NCBI RefSeq assembly: GCF_007096355.1 | Contig: NZ_VKDF01000009.1 | Location: 1-64,000 of the forward strand | Source of the DNA: Paracoccus sp. M683 | GTDB lineage: Bacteria > Pseudomonadota > Alphaproteobacteria > Rhodobacterales > Rhodobacteraceae | Direction of reading: 5' to 3' | Length of the DNA stretch: 64,000 bases | Shown here: positions 44,552-53,214 of the stretch, in pieces | How the letters are laid out: the number at the start of each line of letters is the position of its first letter | Position numbering within the stretch: the first letter of the stretch is position 1 | The notes under the pieces: model-generated | Told to the model about the DNA's origin: nothing | What the model saw: the letters and a program-made list of their open reading frames with translations, nothing else | The model's database searches: none | Made by a program: the position numbers and the translations under genes

Positions 44552-45016
44552 ATGAACAAGATCACCGTGGATGAAATCACCCGCGACGACCTGACCGCGA
44601 CGATCCTGCGTGCCAAACGCCGCGCAGGGCTGACATGGGCGGATATCGCCGCAGCCATCGGCAAATCCCCGGTCTGGACCCATTCCGCCGCCACCGGCAT
44701 GAACGCCTTTCCCGATGATGTGGCATATACCTTCGCCGACCTTCTGGGCCTGCCCGACAGCGCCATTTCTCTGCTGACCGACAGCCCGCTGAAGGTCTGG
44801 ACCCAAGACGTGCCGACCGATCCCTGCCTTTACCGCTTCTATGAAATCGTTGGCGTCTATGGCCCGACGCTGAAGGCGCTGATCAACGAGGAATTCGGCA
44901 ACGGCATCATGTCGGCCATCGACTTCTCGATGCAGGTCGAACGCGAGCCGAACCCCAAAGGCGACCGGGTCAGGGTCACCATGTCCGGCAAATATCTGGA
45001 ATACGCGAACTGGTAA
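44552..45016 (+). CDS. cynS: Cyanate hydratase (cyanase)
   Basis: Catalyses cyanate plus bicarbonate to carbamate/CO2 and ammonia. 154 residues, the usual length. The N-terminal helical domain has 'KRRAGLTWADIAAAIGKSPVW', and the catalytic C-terminal domain has 'YRFYEIVGVYGPTLKALINEEFGNGIMSAIDF', which includes the catalytic Arg, Glu and Ser. Good ribosome binding site AAGGAG. It sits between nirD and the nitrite channel, so cyanate use is tied to nitrate assimilation control. Confidence 0.95.
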   Translation: MNKITVDEITRDDLTATILRAKRRAGLTWADIAAAIGKSPVWTHSAATGMNAFPDDVAYTFADLLGLPDSAISLLTDSPLKVWTQDVPTDPCLYRFYEIVGVYGPTLKALINEEFGNGIMSAIDFSMQVEREPNPKGDRVRVTMSGKYLEYANW

Positions 45017-45039
45017 GCCCGCACGGAAAGGAACCACCC

Positions 45040-45888
45040 ATGTCCTATGTCACCCCCCAAGACTTCGCGAAAAAGATGATCGACGCGGGCGAGGCCAAGG
45101 TCTTCATGTCTACCAAGGACACGCTGATCCGCGCCTATATGGCCGGCGCGATTCTGGCGCTGGCGGCGGCCTTCGCCGTGACCGTCACGGTCAACACCGG
45201 CGATCCCCTGATCGGGGCGCTGCTGTTCCCGGTCGGCTTTTGTCTTTTGTATCTTCTGGGTTTCGATTTGCTGACAGGGGTTTTCACCCTTGTGCCGCTG
45301 GCGCTGCTGGACAAGCGCAAGGGCGTCACCATGAACGGGTTGTGGCGCAACTGGGGGCTGGTCTTTGCGGGCAATTTCGCCGGTGCCTTTACGGTGGCGA
45401 TCTTCATGGCGATCATCGTGACCTTCGGCTTTACCTCCGAACCCAATGAGGTCGGCCAAAGGATCGGTCATATCGGCGAAGGCCGCACGCTTGGCTATGC
45501 CGCCCATGGCGCGGGGGGCATGCTGACGCTGTTTGTCCGGGCGGTCATGTGCAACTGGATGGTATCGACCGGCGTGGTCGCGGCGATGATGTCGACCAGC
45601 GTCTCGGGCAAGATCATGGCCATGTGGATGCCGATCCTGATCTTCTTCTACATGGGGTTCGAACATTCCATCGTGAACATGTTCCTGTTCCCCTCGGGCC
45701 TGCTGCTTGGCGGTAATTTCACCATCATGGACTATCTGATCTGGAACGAGATCCCGACCGTTATCGGCAACCTCGTCGGCGGCCTGACCTTCGTGGGCGC
45801 GATGATCTATGCCACGCATTACAAGACCTCGCCCGCCCGTCCGGTGGCCGACGAACCCGCCGCCCCCATGCCCGTCCCGGCGGAGTAG
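45040..45888 (+). CDS. nirC: Formate/nitrite transporter family channel (NasH/NirC-like)
   Basis: Six-segment membrane channel of the FNT family, 282 residues. 'LFPVGFCLLYLLGFDLLTG' and 'GGMLTLFVRAVMCNWMVSTGVVAAMM' are the family's pore-forming loops, the second with the conserved 'RAVMCNWMV'. In this operon it most likely moves nitrite, either inward as substrate or out to relieve toxicity; it matches the position of nasH in P. denitrificans. Confidence 0.93.
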   Translation: MSYVTPQDFAKKMIDAGEAKVFMSTKDTLIRAYMAGAILALAAAFAVTVTVNTGDPLIGALLFPVGFCLLYLLGFDLLTGVFTLVPLALLDKRKGVTMNGLWRNWGLVFAGNFAGAFTVAIFMAIIVTFGFTSEPNEVGQRIGHIGEGRTLGYAAHGAGGMLTLFVRAVMCNWMVSTGVVAAMMSTSVSGKIMAMWMPILIFFYMGFEHSIVNMFLFPSGLLLGGNFTIMDYLIWNEIPTVIGNLVGGLTFVGAMIYATHYKTSPARPVADEPAAPMPVPAE

Positions 45889-45894
45889 ACCGCC

Positions 45895-48495
45895 ATGACC
45901 AGCCCCGTCCGCACCACCTGTCCCTATTGCGGCACCGGCTGCGGAGTGCTGGTCAGCCGCAGCCCCACAGGGATCACCGTCGAAGGCGATCCCGACCACC
46001 CGGCGAATTTCGGGCGGCTCTGTTCCAAAGGGTCGGCCCTGGCCCAGACCATCGGGATGCGGGGCCGGTTGCTGACCCCCCGCATCGCGGGCCACAAGGC
46101 CACATGGGATGACGCCCTGTCGCTGGTCGCGCGCCGGTTCAGCGAAACCATCGCCCGGCACGGCCCGGATGCGGTGGCCTTCTATGTCTCGGGTCAGCTG
46201 CTGACCGAGGATTACTATGCCGCCAACAAGCTGATGAAGGGCTTTATCGGCAGCGGCAATATCGACACCAATTCGCGGCTCTGCATGGCCTCGTCCGTCG
46301 CGGGCCACCGCCGCGCCTTTGGCAGCGACACGGTGCCCGGCCTTTATGAGGATCTGGAACTTGCCGATCTGGTGGTGCTGACCGGCAGTAATCTCGCCTG
46401 GTGCCATCCGGTGCTGTACCAGCGCCTGCTGGCGGCAAAATCCGCGCGGCCCGAGATGCGCGTCGTCGTCATCGACCCGCGCCGGACCGCCACCTGCGAG
46501 ATCGCCGACCTGCATCTGCCGCTGGCACCGGGATCGGATGCGGCGCTGTTCAACGCGCTGCTGGCCGCATCGGCCGAGCGGGGGCTGGCCAATGCGGCCT
46601 TCCTCGACAACCTTACGGGCGCAGGCGCGGCCATTGCCGCAGCAGCCGCCACCGATCCGGCGCTGACCGGCCTTGACCCGGCGCTGCTGGTGCAGTTCAC
46701 CGACCTGTGGTGCAGCACCGAAAAGGTGGTCACCGTCTATTCCCAGGGCATCAACCAGTCCGCCACCGGCACCGACAAGGTGAATGCGATCCTCAATTGC
46801 CACCTGCTGACCGGCCGCATCGGTCATCCCGGCATGGGCCCGTTCAGTATCACCGGCCAGCCCAACGCCATGGGCGGGCGCGAGGTCGGCGGGCTGTCGA
46901 ACATGCTGGCCTGCCATCTGGCCATCGAGAACCCCGTCCACCGCGCCGCCGTGCAGGACTTCTGGCACAGTCCGCGCATGGCCTCTGGTCCCGGCCTGAA
47001 AGCGATCGAGATGTTCGACGCCATCGAGGATGGCCGCATCAAGGCGCTGTGGATCATGTCCACCAACCCCGCCATGTCGATGCCGCAGGCCGACCGGGTG
47101 GCGCGGATCATCGCCAATTGCGATTTCACCGTGGTCAGCGATGTGATGGCAGATACTGACACCACCCGCCTTGCCGATGTGCTGCTGCCCGCAGCCGCCT
47201 GGGGCGAAAAGGACGGCACCGTCACCAATTCAGAACGCCGGATCAGCCGGCAGAGGGCGTTTCGGGCGGCTCCGGCACAGACGATGCCGGATTGGAAAAT
47301 CATTTCAGAAGTTACCGCGCGCATGGGTTGGGGCGAAGCTTTCGCCTGGACAAGACCCGCCCAGATCTTCGCCGAATATGCCGAACTCTCGGGTCTCGCC
47401 GGGCGGATGGGGTCGGATTTCGACATCTCGGGTTGGGATCAGGACTATGAGGCGATGCAGCCGACCCTCTGGCCGCAATCGAAGGCGCGGCAAGGCGGGC
47501 GCTTCTTTGGCGATGGCCGCTTTCACACGCCCGACGGCAAGGCGCGGATGATCCCGGTGACACCCGAAATCGCCCCGGCACGTCCCGGCCAATTGCGCCT
47601 GAACACGGGCCGCATCCGCGACCAGTGGCATTCCATGACCCGCACCGGCCTGTCGCCCCGCCTGTCGGGCCATATCGCCGAACCCTTCCTTGAGGTTCAC
47701 CCCGACGATGCCCTGCGCCTTGGCCTGCAACCCGCCGGTCTGGCGCAGCTGTCGAATGGCCACGGCACCGCCATCCTGCGGGTGCTGGTCACGGATCGCG
47801 CGGCTGCGGGGCAGGTCTTTGCGCCGATGCACTGGTCGGGCCGCAATTCCGCCGCCGGCCGCGTCGATGCGCTGGTCACGGGGCCGACCGATCCCCATTC
47901 CGGCCAGCCCGCCCTGAAAGAGGCCGCCGTCACCGTCCTGCCCTTCCGCGCCGCCTGGTATGGCTTTGCGGTGGCCGCCCACGACTTTCGCCCGGAGTGC
48001 GACTACTGGGCCACGGCGCGGACAGAGACCGGGTTGCGCGCCGAACTGGCCGGCGCCGCCCGCCTGACCGACCCCGAGGGTTTTGCCCGCGACCTGTTCG
48101 ACCTGCCCGAGGCGGAGGCGCAAACCGTCAGCGACATCGCCAAAGGCCGCCACCATATCGCGCTGTCGGAAAACGGCATCATCCGCGCCGCCCTGTTCAT
48201 CGCCCCCGAACCCGTGGCCCTGTCGCGCGATTTCGTCGCCCGCCGCGTGGGCCACGACGCCCCTCAACTGATCGCAGGCCGCCCCGGCGCCGACATGCCC
48301 GACCCCGGCGCGCTGGTCTGCGCCTGTTTCGATATCGGCGCGAACACCATCATCACCGCCATCCGCGAAGGCCGCGCGCGGACCGTCGACCAGATCGGCC
48401 AGGCCCTGCGCGCCGGCACGAATTGCGGGTCTTGCCGCAGCCAGATCGCCGGCATCCTGTCGCAGGAACGCCCCCCGGCCATCGCCGCCGAATGA
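45895..48495 (+). CDS. nasC: Assimilatory nitrate reductase, catalytic subunit
   Basis: Molybdenum (bis-MGD) enzyme reducing nitrate to nitrite in the cytoplasm, 866 residues. N-terminal [4Fe-4S] motif 'CPYCGTGCGV...LCSKG'; 'NTNSRLCMAS' region holds the molybdenum-ligand Cys; 'QGINQSATGTDKVN' and 'GPFSITGQPNAMGGREVGG' are assimilatory-reductase blocks. The C-terminus adds a BFD-like [2Fe-2S] domain ('CACFDIGANTII ... NCGSCRSQ'). No signal peptide. Symbol follows P. denitrificans usage; called NasA in Klebsiella. No dedicated FAD reductase follows, so electrons must come through NirB/NirD. Confidence 0.94.
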   Translation: MTSPVRTTCPYCGTGCGVLVSRSPTGITVEGDPDHPANFGRLCSKGSALAQTIGMRGRLLTPRIAGHKATWDDALSLVARRFSETIARHGPDAVAFYVSGQLLTEDYYAANKLMKGFIGSGNIDTNSRLCMASSVAGHRRAFGSDTVPGLYEDLELADLVVLTGSNLAWCHPVLYQRLLAAKSARPEMRVVVIDPRRTATCEIADLHLPLAPGSDAALFNALLAASAERGLANAAFLDNLTGAGAAIAAAAATDPALTGLDPALLVQFTDLWCSTEKVVTVYSQGINQSATGTDKVNAILNCHLLTGRIGHPGMGPFSITGQPNAMGGREVGGLSNMLACHLAIENPVHRAAVQDFWHSPRMASGPGLKAIEMFDAIEDGRIKALWIMSTNPAMSMPQADRVARIIANCDFTVVSDVMADTDTTRLADVLLPAAAWGEKDGTVTNSERRISRQRAFRAAPAQTMPDWKIISEVTARMGWGEAFAWTRPAQIFAEYAELSGLAGRMGSDFDISGWDQDYEAMQPTLWPQSKARQGGRFFGDGRFHTPDGKARMIPVTPEIAPARPGQLRLNTGRIRDQWHSMTRTGLSPRLSGHIAEPFLEVHPDDALRLGLQPAGLAQLSNGHGTAILRVLVTDRAAAGQVFAPMHWSGRNSAAGRVDALVTGPTDPHSGQPALKEAAVTVLPFRAAWYGFAVAAHDFRPECDYWATARTETGLRAELAGAARLTDPEGFARDLFDLPEAEAQTVSDIAKGRHHIALSENGIIRAALFIAPEPVALSRDFVARRVGHDAPQLIAGRPGADMPDPGALVCACFDIGANTIITAIREGRARTVDQIGQALRAGTNCGSCRSQIAGILSQERPPAIAAE

Positions 48496-49449
48496 TCAGC
48501 GACCGGAACCGACCTTGGCCACATCCAGCACCTCGGCCAGGACCGAGACCGCCAGCACCCGCGCATCCCGCGCGGACCTGATCAGCCCCACCGGCCCATG
48601 CAGCCGCGCGATCCGGTCCTCGGGCACGCCCAGTTCCGCCAGCGCAACCCGTCGCGTGGCGGCGGCACGTTGGCTGCCCTGCGAGCCGATATAGAAACCG
48701 GGCGTCGCTAACGCGCCCTTCAGGATTGCGGGCTCCCAATCGTGATCGTGGAAAAACAGCAGGATCGAGGTCCATGCGTCCACCGCCAGATCAGCAGGCC
48801 AGCCGGGCCGGATCAACTGCCGGACCGGACAACCGGCAGCGGCGGCGCTGTCCAGCGTTTCCGTGTCCGGTGACAGCAGCAGCACCGGATAGCCGACCGA
48901 ATGGGCCAGCGCGGCAAAGGTGAACGCCTCGGGCCCCTTGCCAAAGACCAGAAAGCGCAGCTCGGGTTCGAGCCGCAGCACGAAATCAGGGCCGTCATGG
49001 CCGGTCTGACCGCCATTGGCCAAACGGATGGCCCCACTGTCCCGGTCGATCCGCAGCACGCAGACCTGCCTTGCGGCGCGGCAGGCCGTCGCCTCGCGCA
49101 GCGCCTCGCGGTCGGGATTGGGCAGCAGCAGGATCTCCAGCCCGCCACCACAGGGCAGCTGAATGTCGATGAAGGGCGAGCCGCGACCGTATCGGACGCT
49201 GCGCGGCCGCCCCTCGGCCAACGCCTGCTTTGCGTGATGGGCAATATCGGATTCCACGCAGCCCGAGGACAGCGTGCCGACCAGCCCCTGCCCCTCGCCA
49301 TCGGGAATGATCGCCATGACCGCGCCGATGGGGCGATAGGATGGCCCCTCGACCCCTGTGATGATGGCCAGCACGACCGGGCCGGCGGCCATGGCGGCCT
49401 CGGCCAGCGGGTCGCGGGAAACGGCGGCGGATTGGCTCAGGATATCCAT
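48496..49449 (-). CDS. XdhC/CoxI family protein
   Basis: 317-residue XdhC/CoxI-family protein; family members insert or sulfurate molybdenum cofactor in xanthine- or CO-dehydrogenase-type enzymes. The N-terminal CoxI domain has 'ITGVEGPSYRPIGAVMAI', 'LSSGCVESDIAHHAKQ' and the C-terminal Rossmann domain 'ILLFFHDHDWEPAILKGAL' with 'GFYIGSQGSQRAAATRR'. No xanthine dehydrogenase genes are near; its stop directly abuts nasC, the only molybdenum enzyme in the window, on the opposite strand. ATG at 49449 chosen; the frame is open further upstream. Confidence 0.88.
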   Translation of the reverse strand: MDILSQSAAVSRDPLAEAAMAAGPVVLAIITGVEGPSYRPIGAVMAIIPDGEGQGLVGTLSSGCVESDIAHHAKQALAEGRPRSVRYGRGSPFIDIQLPCGGGLEILLLPNPDREALREATACRAARQVCVLRIDRDSGAIRLANGGQTGHDGPDFVLRLEPELRFLVFGKGPEAFTFAALAHSVGYPVLLLSPDTETLDSAAAAGCPVRQLIRPGWPADLAVDAWTSILLFFHDHDWEPAILKGALATPGFYIGSQGSQRAAATRRVALAELGVPEDRIARLHGPVGLIRSARDARVLAVSVLAEVLDVAKVGSGR

Positions 49450-49586
49450 GCGCAAACTCTTTCTCTGCGATCCAGAGTTAGGGTGCCGCGGCGCGCGGGG
49501 CAATGCGCCTTTGGTCCTGAACGCGGCTTGCCTTCGGCTTGCGGCTGCGCCACCTTCGCTCCAACCCAAACACCCGGAGCCGCCCC

Positions 49587-50201
49587 ATGCCCCTGCCCCA
49601 TATCGTCTTCGACCTTGGCTGGGTGCTGATCGGCTGGCAGCCCGAGGTGGCCTTTGCCGACCACTTCCCCGACCCGCAGGCCGCCCGCGACTGGCTGGAG
49701 CAGATCGACTTTCACGACTGGAACCGCACCCAGGACGGTGGCCGCAGCCTGGCCGATGGCCTTGCCGCCGCCCATGCGCGTTTCGGCGATCTGGCCACGC
49801 CGCTGGCCGCCTATCCCGCCGGTTTCGCCGCCACCATCGCCGAACCGATGCCCGGCACATGGCAGATCGCCGAGGCCCTGAAATCCGCGGGCCACCGCAT
49901 GTTCGCCATCACCAACTGGTCGGCGGATAACTGGCCCGCCGCGACGCGGCTTTATCCTCGGCTGACGACATTGTTCGAGGACATCGTCGTCTCGGGTCAG
50001 GAAAAGCTGCTGAAACCGGACCCCGCGATCTATCTGACCCTGACCGATCGCAACGGCATTGCGCCCACCGACTGCCTGTTTATCGACGACAGTGCCACCA
50101 ATGTGGACGGCGCCCGCGCCGTCGGCATGGACGCCATCCATTTCACCGGCGCGACCGCGCTGGCCGAGGCTCTGCATCAACGCGGGATCGCGCTCGGATA
50201 A
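49587..50201 (+). CDS. HAD superfamily hydrolase (HAD-IA, YihX-like)
   Basis: 204-residue HAD-like phosphatase. Motif I is 'VFDLGWVLIGW' (nucleophile Asp kept, second Asp replaced by Gly, as in YihX-type enzymes and some dehalogenases), motif II 'ITNWSADNWP', motif III Lys in 'SGQEKLLKPDPAIYLTL', motif IV 'LFIDDSATNVDGARAVGM'. Substrate unknown, probably a sugar phosphate. ATG at 49587 chosen by the position of motif I. Divergent from the XdhC-type gene and followed by tRNA-Gly. Confidence 0.88.
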   Translation: MPLPHIVFDLGWVLIGWQPEVAFADHFPDPQAARDWLEQIDFHDWNRTQDGGRSLADGLAAAHARFGDLATPLAAYPAGFAATIAEPMPGTWQIAEALKSAGHRMFAITNWSADNWPAATRLYPRLTTLFEDIVVSGQEKLLKPDPAIYLTLTDRNGIAPTDCLFIDDSATNVDGARAVGMDAIHFTGATALAEALHQRGIALG

Positions 50202-50242
50202 GCTTGAACTGGCCGGGCGAGGCGCATATACCCAAACCCGAT

Positions 50243-50316
50243 GCGGGTGTAGCTCAATGGTAGAGCAGCAGCCTTCCAAGCTGAATACGTGGGTTCGATT
50301 CCCATCACCCGCTCCA
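50243..50316 (+). tRNA. tRNA-Gly (anticodon TCC)
   Basis: A 74-base cloverleaf with encoded CCA. Acceptor GCGGGTG pairs with CACCCGC; D arm GCTCAATGGTAGAGC; anticodon loop CTTCCAA gives TCC; T arm GGGTTCGATTCCC. It reads GGA and GGG glycine codons. The outer pair of the anticodon stem is a mismatch. Confidence 0.96.
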
Positions 50317-50422
50317 ACCATCCCCCGGCACAGTCGACGCATTTCTTGGCCCCGGCCCTTTCGCGACCGGCCCGGCTTGCCTATCTTTCACGGCAGAAGT
50401 GAAACGACTGAAGGTCCCGCCC

Positions 50423-50506
50423 ATGTCCCGCAAGGCCACGCAACGGCTGTCCTTTTATCTGCTGGTGCTGCTGACGCTGTATGCGTCGCTGGCGGGCGCG
50501 GCCTGA
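50423..50506 (+). CDS. Tiny membrane protein (27 residues)
   Basis: A 27-codon frame starting with ATG, preceded by AAGG at good distance: a basic N-terminus (MSRKATQRLS) and one hydrophobic segment (FYLLVLLTLYASLAGAA). It ends 2 bases before the start of the XpaC-like gene, an arrangement typical of translational coupling. Single-membrane-span small proteins are often missed in annotation. No family recognised; could also be only a leader peptide. Confidence 0.5.
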   Translation: MSRKATQRLSFYLLVLLTLYASLAGAA

Positions 50507-50508
50507 CC

Positions 50509-51474
50509 ATGGCGCAACGTTTCGGCGGCCGCTATTCACCGGGCGGCAATCAGCAGAACCCGGTCCCTGCCGCACCTGTGCGTCACGCGCTGGAAAGCCG
50601 CGTCAAATGGATCACCATCGCCGCCAGCCCGTTTCTGCTGGGCGCGTTTTTCCGCGCCCCTGCCGGCATGTTCACCGATCTGGCCGCCTTTGGCATCATG
50701 GCGCTGGCCGGCTGGCTGACCCGCGAAGGCTTGCAGGCCGAAGCCGCCTATGACGCCCGCCGCGTGGCCAGGCGCCCCGCCTTTCCACGCAAGCTGCTGG
50801 GCGGCGTCCTGACCGGGCTTGGCCTTGGCCTTGGCGCCTATGAGCCGGGCGCATTGGCCGGCGCGGGCCTGATCGGCATCGCGGGCGCCGTGCTGCACTG
50901 GCTGGCCTTCGGCCCCGATCCGATGCGCGACAAGGGGATGGAGGGCGTCGACGGCTTTCAACAGGATCGTGTCGACCGCATGGTGACCGAGGCGCAACGC
51001 TATCTCGATGGCATGAAGGACGCGATCCTGCGGACCGGCGAACGGCGGCTGGAGGCGCGGGTCGCCATGTTCGAGGCAACCGTGCATGACCTGTTCCGTC
51101 AGGTCCAGCAGAACCCCGCCGATCTTGCGGCGGCGCGGCGCTATATCGGGGTCTATCTGGTGGGTGCGCGGGATGCGACGGTGAAATTCGCCGATCTTTA
51201 CGCCCAGACCCGCGACGCCCGAACCCGGCAGGATTACGAGGCGTTGCTGGACGATCTGGAAACCAATTTCGCCGCCCGGACCCGACAGTTGATCCAGGGC
51301 GGGCGCACAGATCTGGATATCGAGATTCAGGTGCTGCGTGACCGTCTGGCACGCGAGGGCGTCGCCAGCCCCGAACGCGCGACAGCCGCGCTGGAAAGCC
51401 GTGATGCCGTCACCATGGACGAGTTGCTGCGCGCGCCCGACCATGTGCCTGGCCGGACCGGAACCAAAAACTGA
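50509..51474 (+). CDS. XpaC-like (5-bromo-4-chloroindolyl phosphate hydrolysis) family protein
   Basis: 321 residues. N-terminal '[13 protein letters not shown]' basic/glycine-rich region, two to four hydrophobic segments (about residues 30-140, '[24 protein letters not shown]', '[19 protein letters not shown]'), then a soluble alpha-helical domain from '[24 protein letters not shown]'. This layout matches the XpaC-like family, whose partner is usually a TelA-type toxic-anion-resistance protein; none is visible here. It is coupled to the tiny membrane ORF upstream and followed after 1 base by truA. Confidence 0.7.
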   Translation: MAQRFGGRYSPGGNQQNPVPAAPVRHALESRVKWITIAASPFLLGAFFRAPAGMFTDLAAFGIMALAGWLTREGLQAEAAYDARRVARRPAFPRKLLGGVLTGLGLGLGAYEPGALAGAGLIGIAGAVLHWLAFGPDPMRDKGMEGVDGFQQDRVDRMVTEAQRYLDGMKDAILRTGERRLEARVAMFEATVHDLFRQVQQNPADLAAARRYIGVYLVGARDATVKFADLYAQTRDARTRQDYEALLDDLETNFAARTRQLIQGGRTDLDIEIQVLRDRLAREGVASPERATAALESRDAVTMDELLRAPDHVPGRTGTKN

Positions 51475-51475
51475 C

Positions 51476-52255
51476 ATGCCCCGATACGCGCTGAAGGTCG
51501 AATATGACGGCACGCCCTTTGCCGGCTGGCAGGCGCAGGCCGACCAGCCCTCGGTTCAGGGCGCGGTCGAGGCCGCGCTGGCCCGGCTGGACCCCGGATT
51601 CGCCGCTGGCGCGCGGATCGCGGCAGCAGGGCGTACCGATGCGGGCGTGCATGCGACGGGTCAGGTGGCCCATGCCGATCTGGCAAAGGGCTGGGATCCG
51701 TTCCGTCTGTCCGAGGCGTTGAACTGGCACCTGAAACCGGCACCCGTGGCGATCCTTGCCGCAGCAGCGGTAGCGGATGATTTCCACGCGCGGTTTTCGG
51801 CACTGGAACGGCGTTACACCTTTCGGCTGATCGCCCGGCGCGCGCCGGTTACCCATGAACGCGGCAGGGTCTGGCAGGTGCTGAACCCGCTGGACGTGAC
51901 GACCATGCGCGCAGGGGCGGCGCATCTGATCGGCCGGCATGATTTCACCACCTTCCGATCCTCGATCTGCCAGGCGCAAAGCCCGGTCAAATCGCTGGAC
52001 CGGATCGAGATCGAGGAAATCCCCCTGCCCGATGGCACGGAATACCGCTTTCACCTGCGCGCGCGGTCCTTCCTGCATAATCAGGTGCGGTCCATCGTCG
52101 GCACCTTGGAGCGGGTTGGTGCCGGATCATGGCATTCCGACCGCGTGGCCGAGGCCCTTGCCGCACGCGATCGCGCAGCCTGTGGTCCGGTTTGCCCGCC
52201 TCAGGGGCTGTATCTGACAGGGGTTAACTATCCGCAGGATCCATTTGCCGGGTGA
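51476..52255 (+). CDS. truA: tRNA pseudouridine(38-40) synthase
   Basis: Converts uridines 38-40 of the tRNA anticodon arm to pseudouridine. 259 residues. '[10 protein letters not shown]' near the N-terminus, the catalytic Asp in '[15 protein letters not shown]' (about residue 54) and '[14 protein letters not shown]' are diagnostic. Starts 1 base after the stop of the XpaC-like gene and therefore is probably co-transcribed with it. Confidence 0.96.
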   Translation: MPRYALKVEYDGTPFAGWQAQADQPSVQGAVEAALARLDPGFAAGARIAAAGRTDAGVHATGQVAHADLAKGWDPFRLSEALNWHLKPAPVAILAAAAVADDFHARFSALERRYTFRLIARRAPVTHERGRVWQVLNPLDVTTMRAGAAHLIGRHDFTTFRSSICQAQSPVKSLDRIEIEEIPLPDGTEYRFHLRARSFLHNQVRSIVGTLERVGAGSWHSDRVAEALAARDRAACGPVCPPQGLYLTGVNYPQDPFAG

Positions 52256-52298
52256 TCCGTGAACCCGTCTGCGGACCAGGCCCGAGCCTGGCGGTTCG

Positions 52299-53000
52299 CT
52301 ATTCGGTGACTGGCTTGCGGGCCCGCCGCTTGCGGCGTTCCACGCCGACGGTGACGATGCGGACGGTCTGCCACATGATCCACAGATCCATCAGGATCGA
52401 ACGATGCCGCTGATAGATCAGATCCAGCCGCAGCTTGGCCGGCAGGCAGCGGCGGCGATACACGAACTCGGTCGATTCGGCGCTGGTGCAGGTTGCCAGA
52501 ATGCGCCCCTCGTGCCGGTGATAGATCAGCGTCGCAAGCCCCGTCACGCCCGGCCGGCTTTTCAGCACCTGAGCATAGACCGTGGGATATTGCTCGACAT
52601 GTTCGCGATTGGGCGGGCGGGGGCCGACAAAGCTCATGTCGCCGCGCAGGATGTTGAAAAGTTGCGGCAACTCGTCGATGCGGGTGCGACGCAGGAAATG
52701 CCCAAAGGGGGTGATGCGGGCGTTCTTGTGCGGGCCGGTCACGCCGTAATCGCTTTCCTCCAGGCTCATGGTGCGGAATTTCCACAGCGTGAAGGACTGG
52801 TTCAGCCCCGACATGCGCCGGGCGCTGTAGATGATCGGCCGACCCTGAAGGATCAGCAGCGTCAGCGCGACGCCTGCCATCAGCAGCAGCACGGGAAGCA
52901 GCAGGACCAGGGCAAAGGCGATATCGAATACCCGCTTGGACGGCGGCATCGGACGAATCTGACCGGCGGACTCGGCCGTGAACCATGCCATCTTCGGCAT
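52299..53000 (-). CDS. Sugar transferase (exopolysaccharide-type phosphoglycosyltransferase)
   Basis: Bacterial sugar transferase that moves a sugar-1-phosphate to a polyprenyl phosphate at the inner membrane, starting exopolysaccharide or O-unit assembly. About 233 residues, the short monotopic form. Hydrophobic anchor 'IAFALVLLLPVLLLMAGVALTL' (about 34-55), 'LWKFRTM', the catalytic 'RTRIDELPQLFNILRGDMSFVGPRPP' block (Asp-Glu pair) and 'PGVTGLATLIY'. Start uncertain: ATG at 53000 or 52949, or GTG at 53057. No other polysaccharide genes lie nearby, so it stands alone. Divergent from the stress protein. Confidence 0.85.
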   Translation of the reverse strand: MPKMAWFTAESAGQIRPMPPSKRVFDIAFALVLLLPVLLLMAGVALTLLILQGRPIIYSARRMSGLNQSFTLWKFRTMSLEESDYGVTGPHKNARITPFGHFLRRTRIDELPQLFNILRGDMSFVGPRPPNREHVEQYPTVYAQVLKSRPGVTGLATLIYHRHEGRILATCTSAESTEFVYRRRCLPAKLRLDLIYQRHRSILMDLWIMWQTVRIVTVGVERRKRRARKPVTE

Positions 53001-53096
53001 GTTCAGCCCGGTCAGCTGCGCAACTTCGGTCTTGTCCCAATCTTGATGAATCGTCACTTTGGCGACTGCCTTACTGTGCCCATACCTTGCTGATTG

Positions 53097-53148
53097 CCGG
53101 TAACACACCGGAACCGCTATTGAAACAGTCGGTGGCTGTTTGGGTTCC
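53097..53148. repeat. Nested inverted repeats between sugar transferase and universal stress protein genes
   Basis: CCGGT/ACCGG (53097-53111, 5-base spacer) is followed by a two-part dyad: GGAACC (53110-53115) with GGTTCC (53143-53148), enclosing AAACAG (53123-53128) with CTGTTT (53136-53141). Could be an operator or a leader RNA structure for the stress protein gene. Confidence 0.5.
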
Positions 53149-53214
53149 ACGAACTTGCACCATGTTGTCGCTTGGGCCACTCTATGCGCGACAATCGGCA
53201 CAGGAGCCCGCGTC

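Noticed and set aside
44857..46968. Minus-strand open frame of about 700 codons
   Set aside because: Shadow of the nitrite channel and nitrate reductase genes; Gly/His/Arg-rich with no domain.
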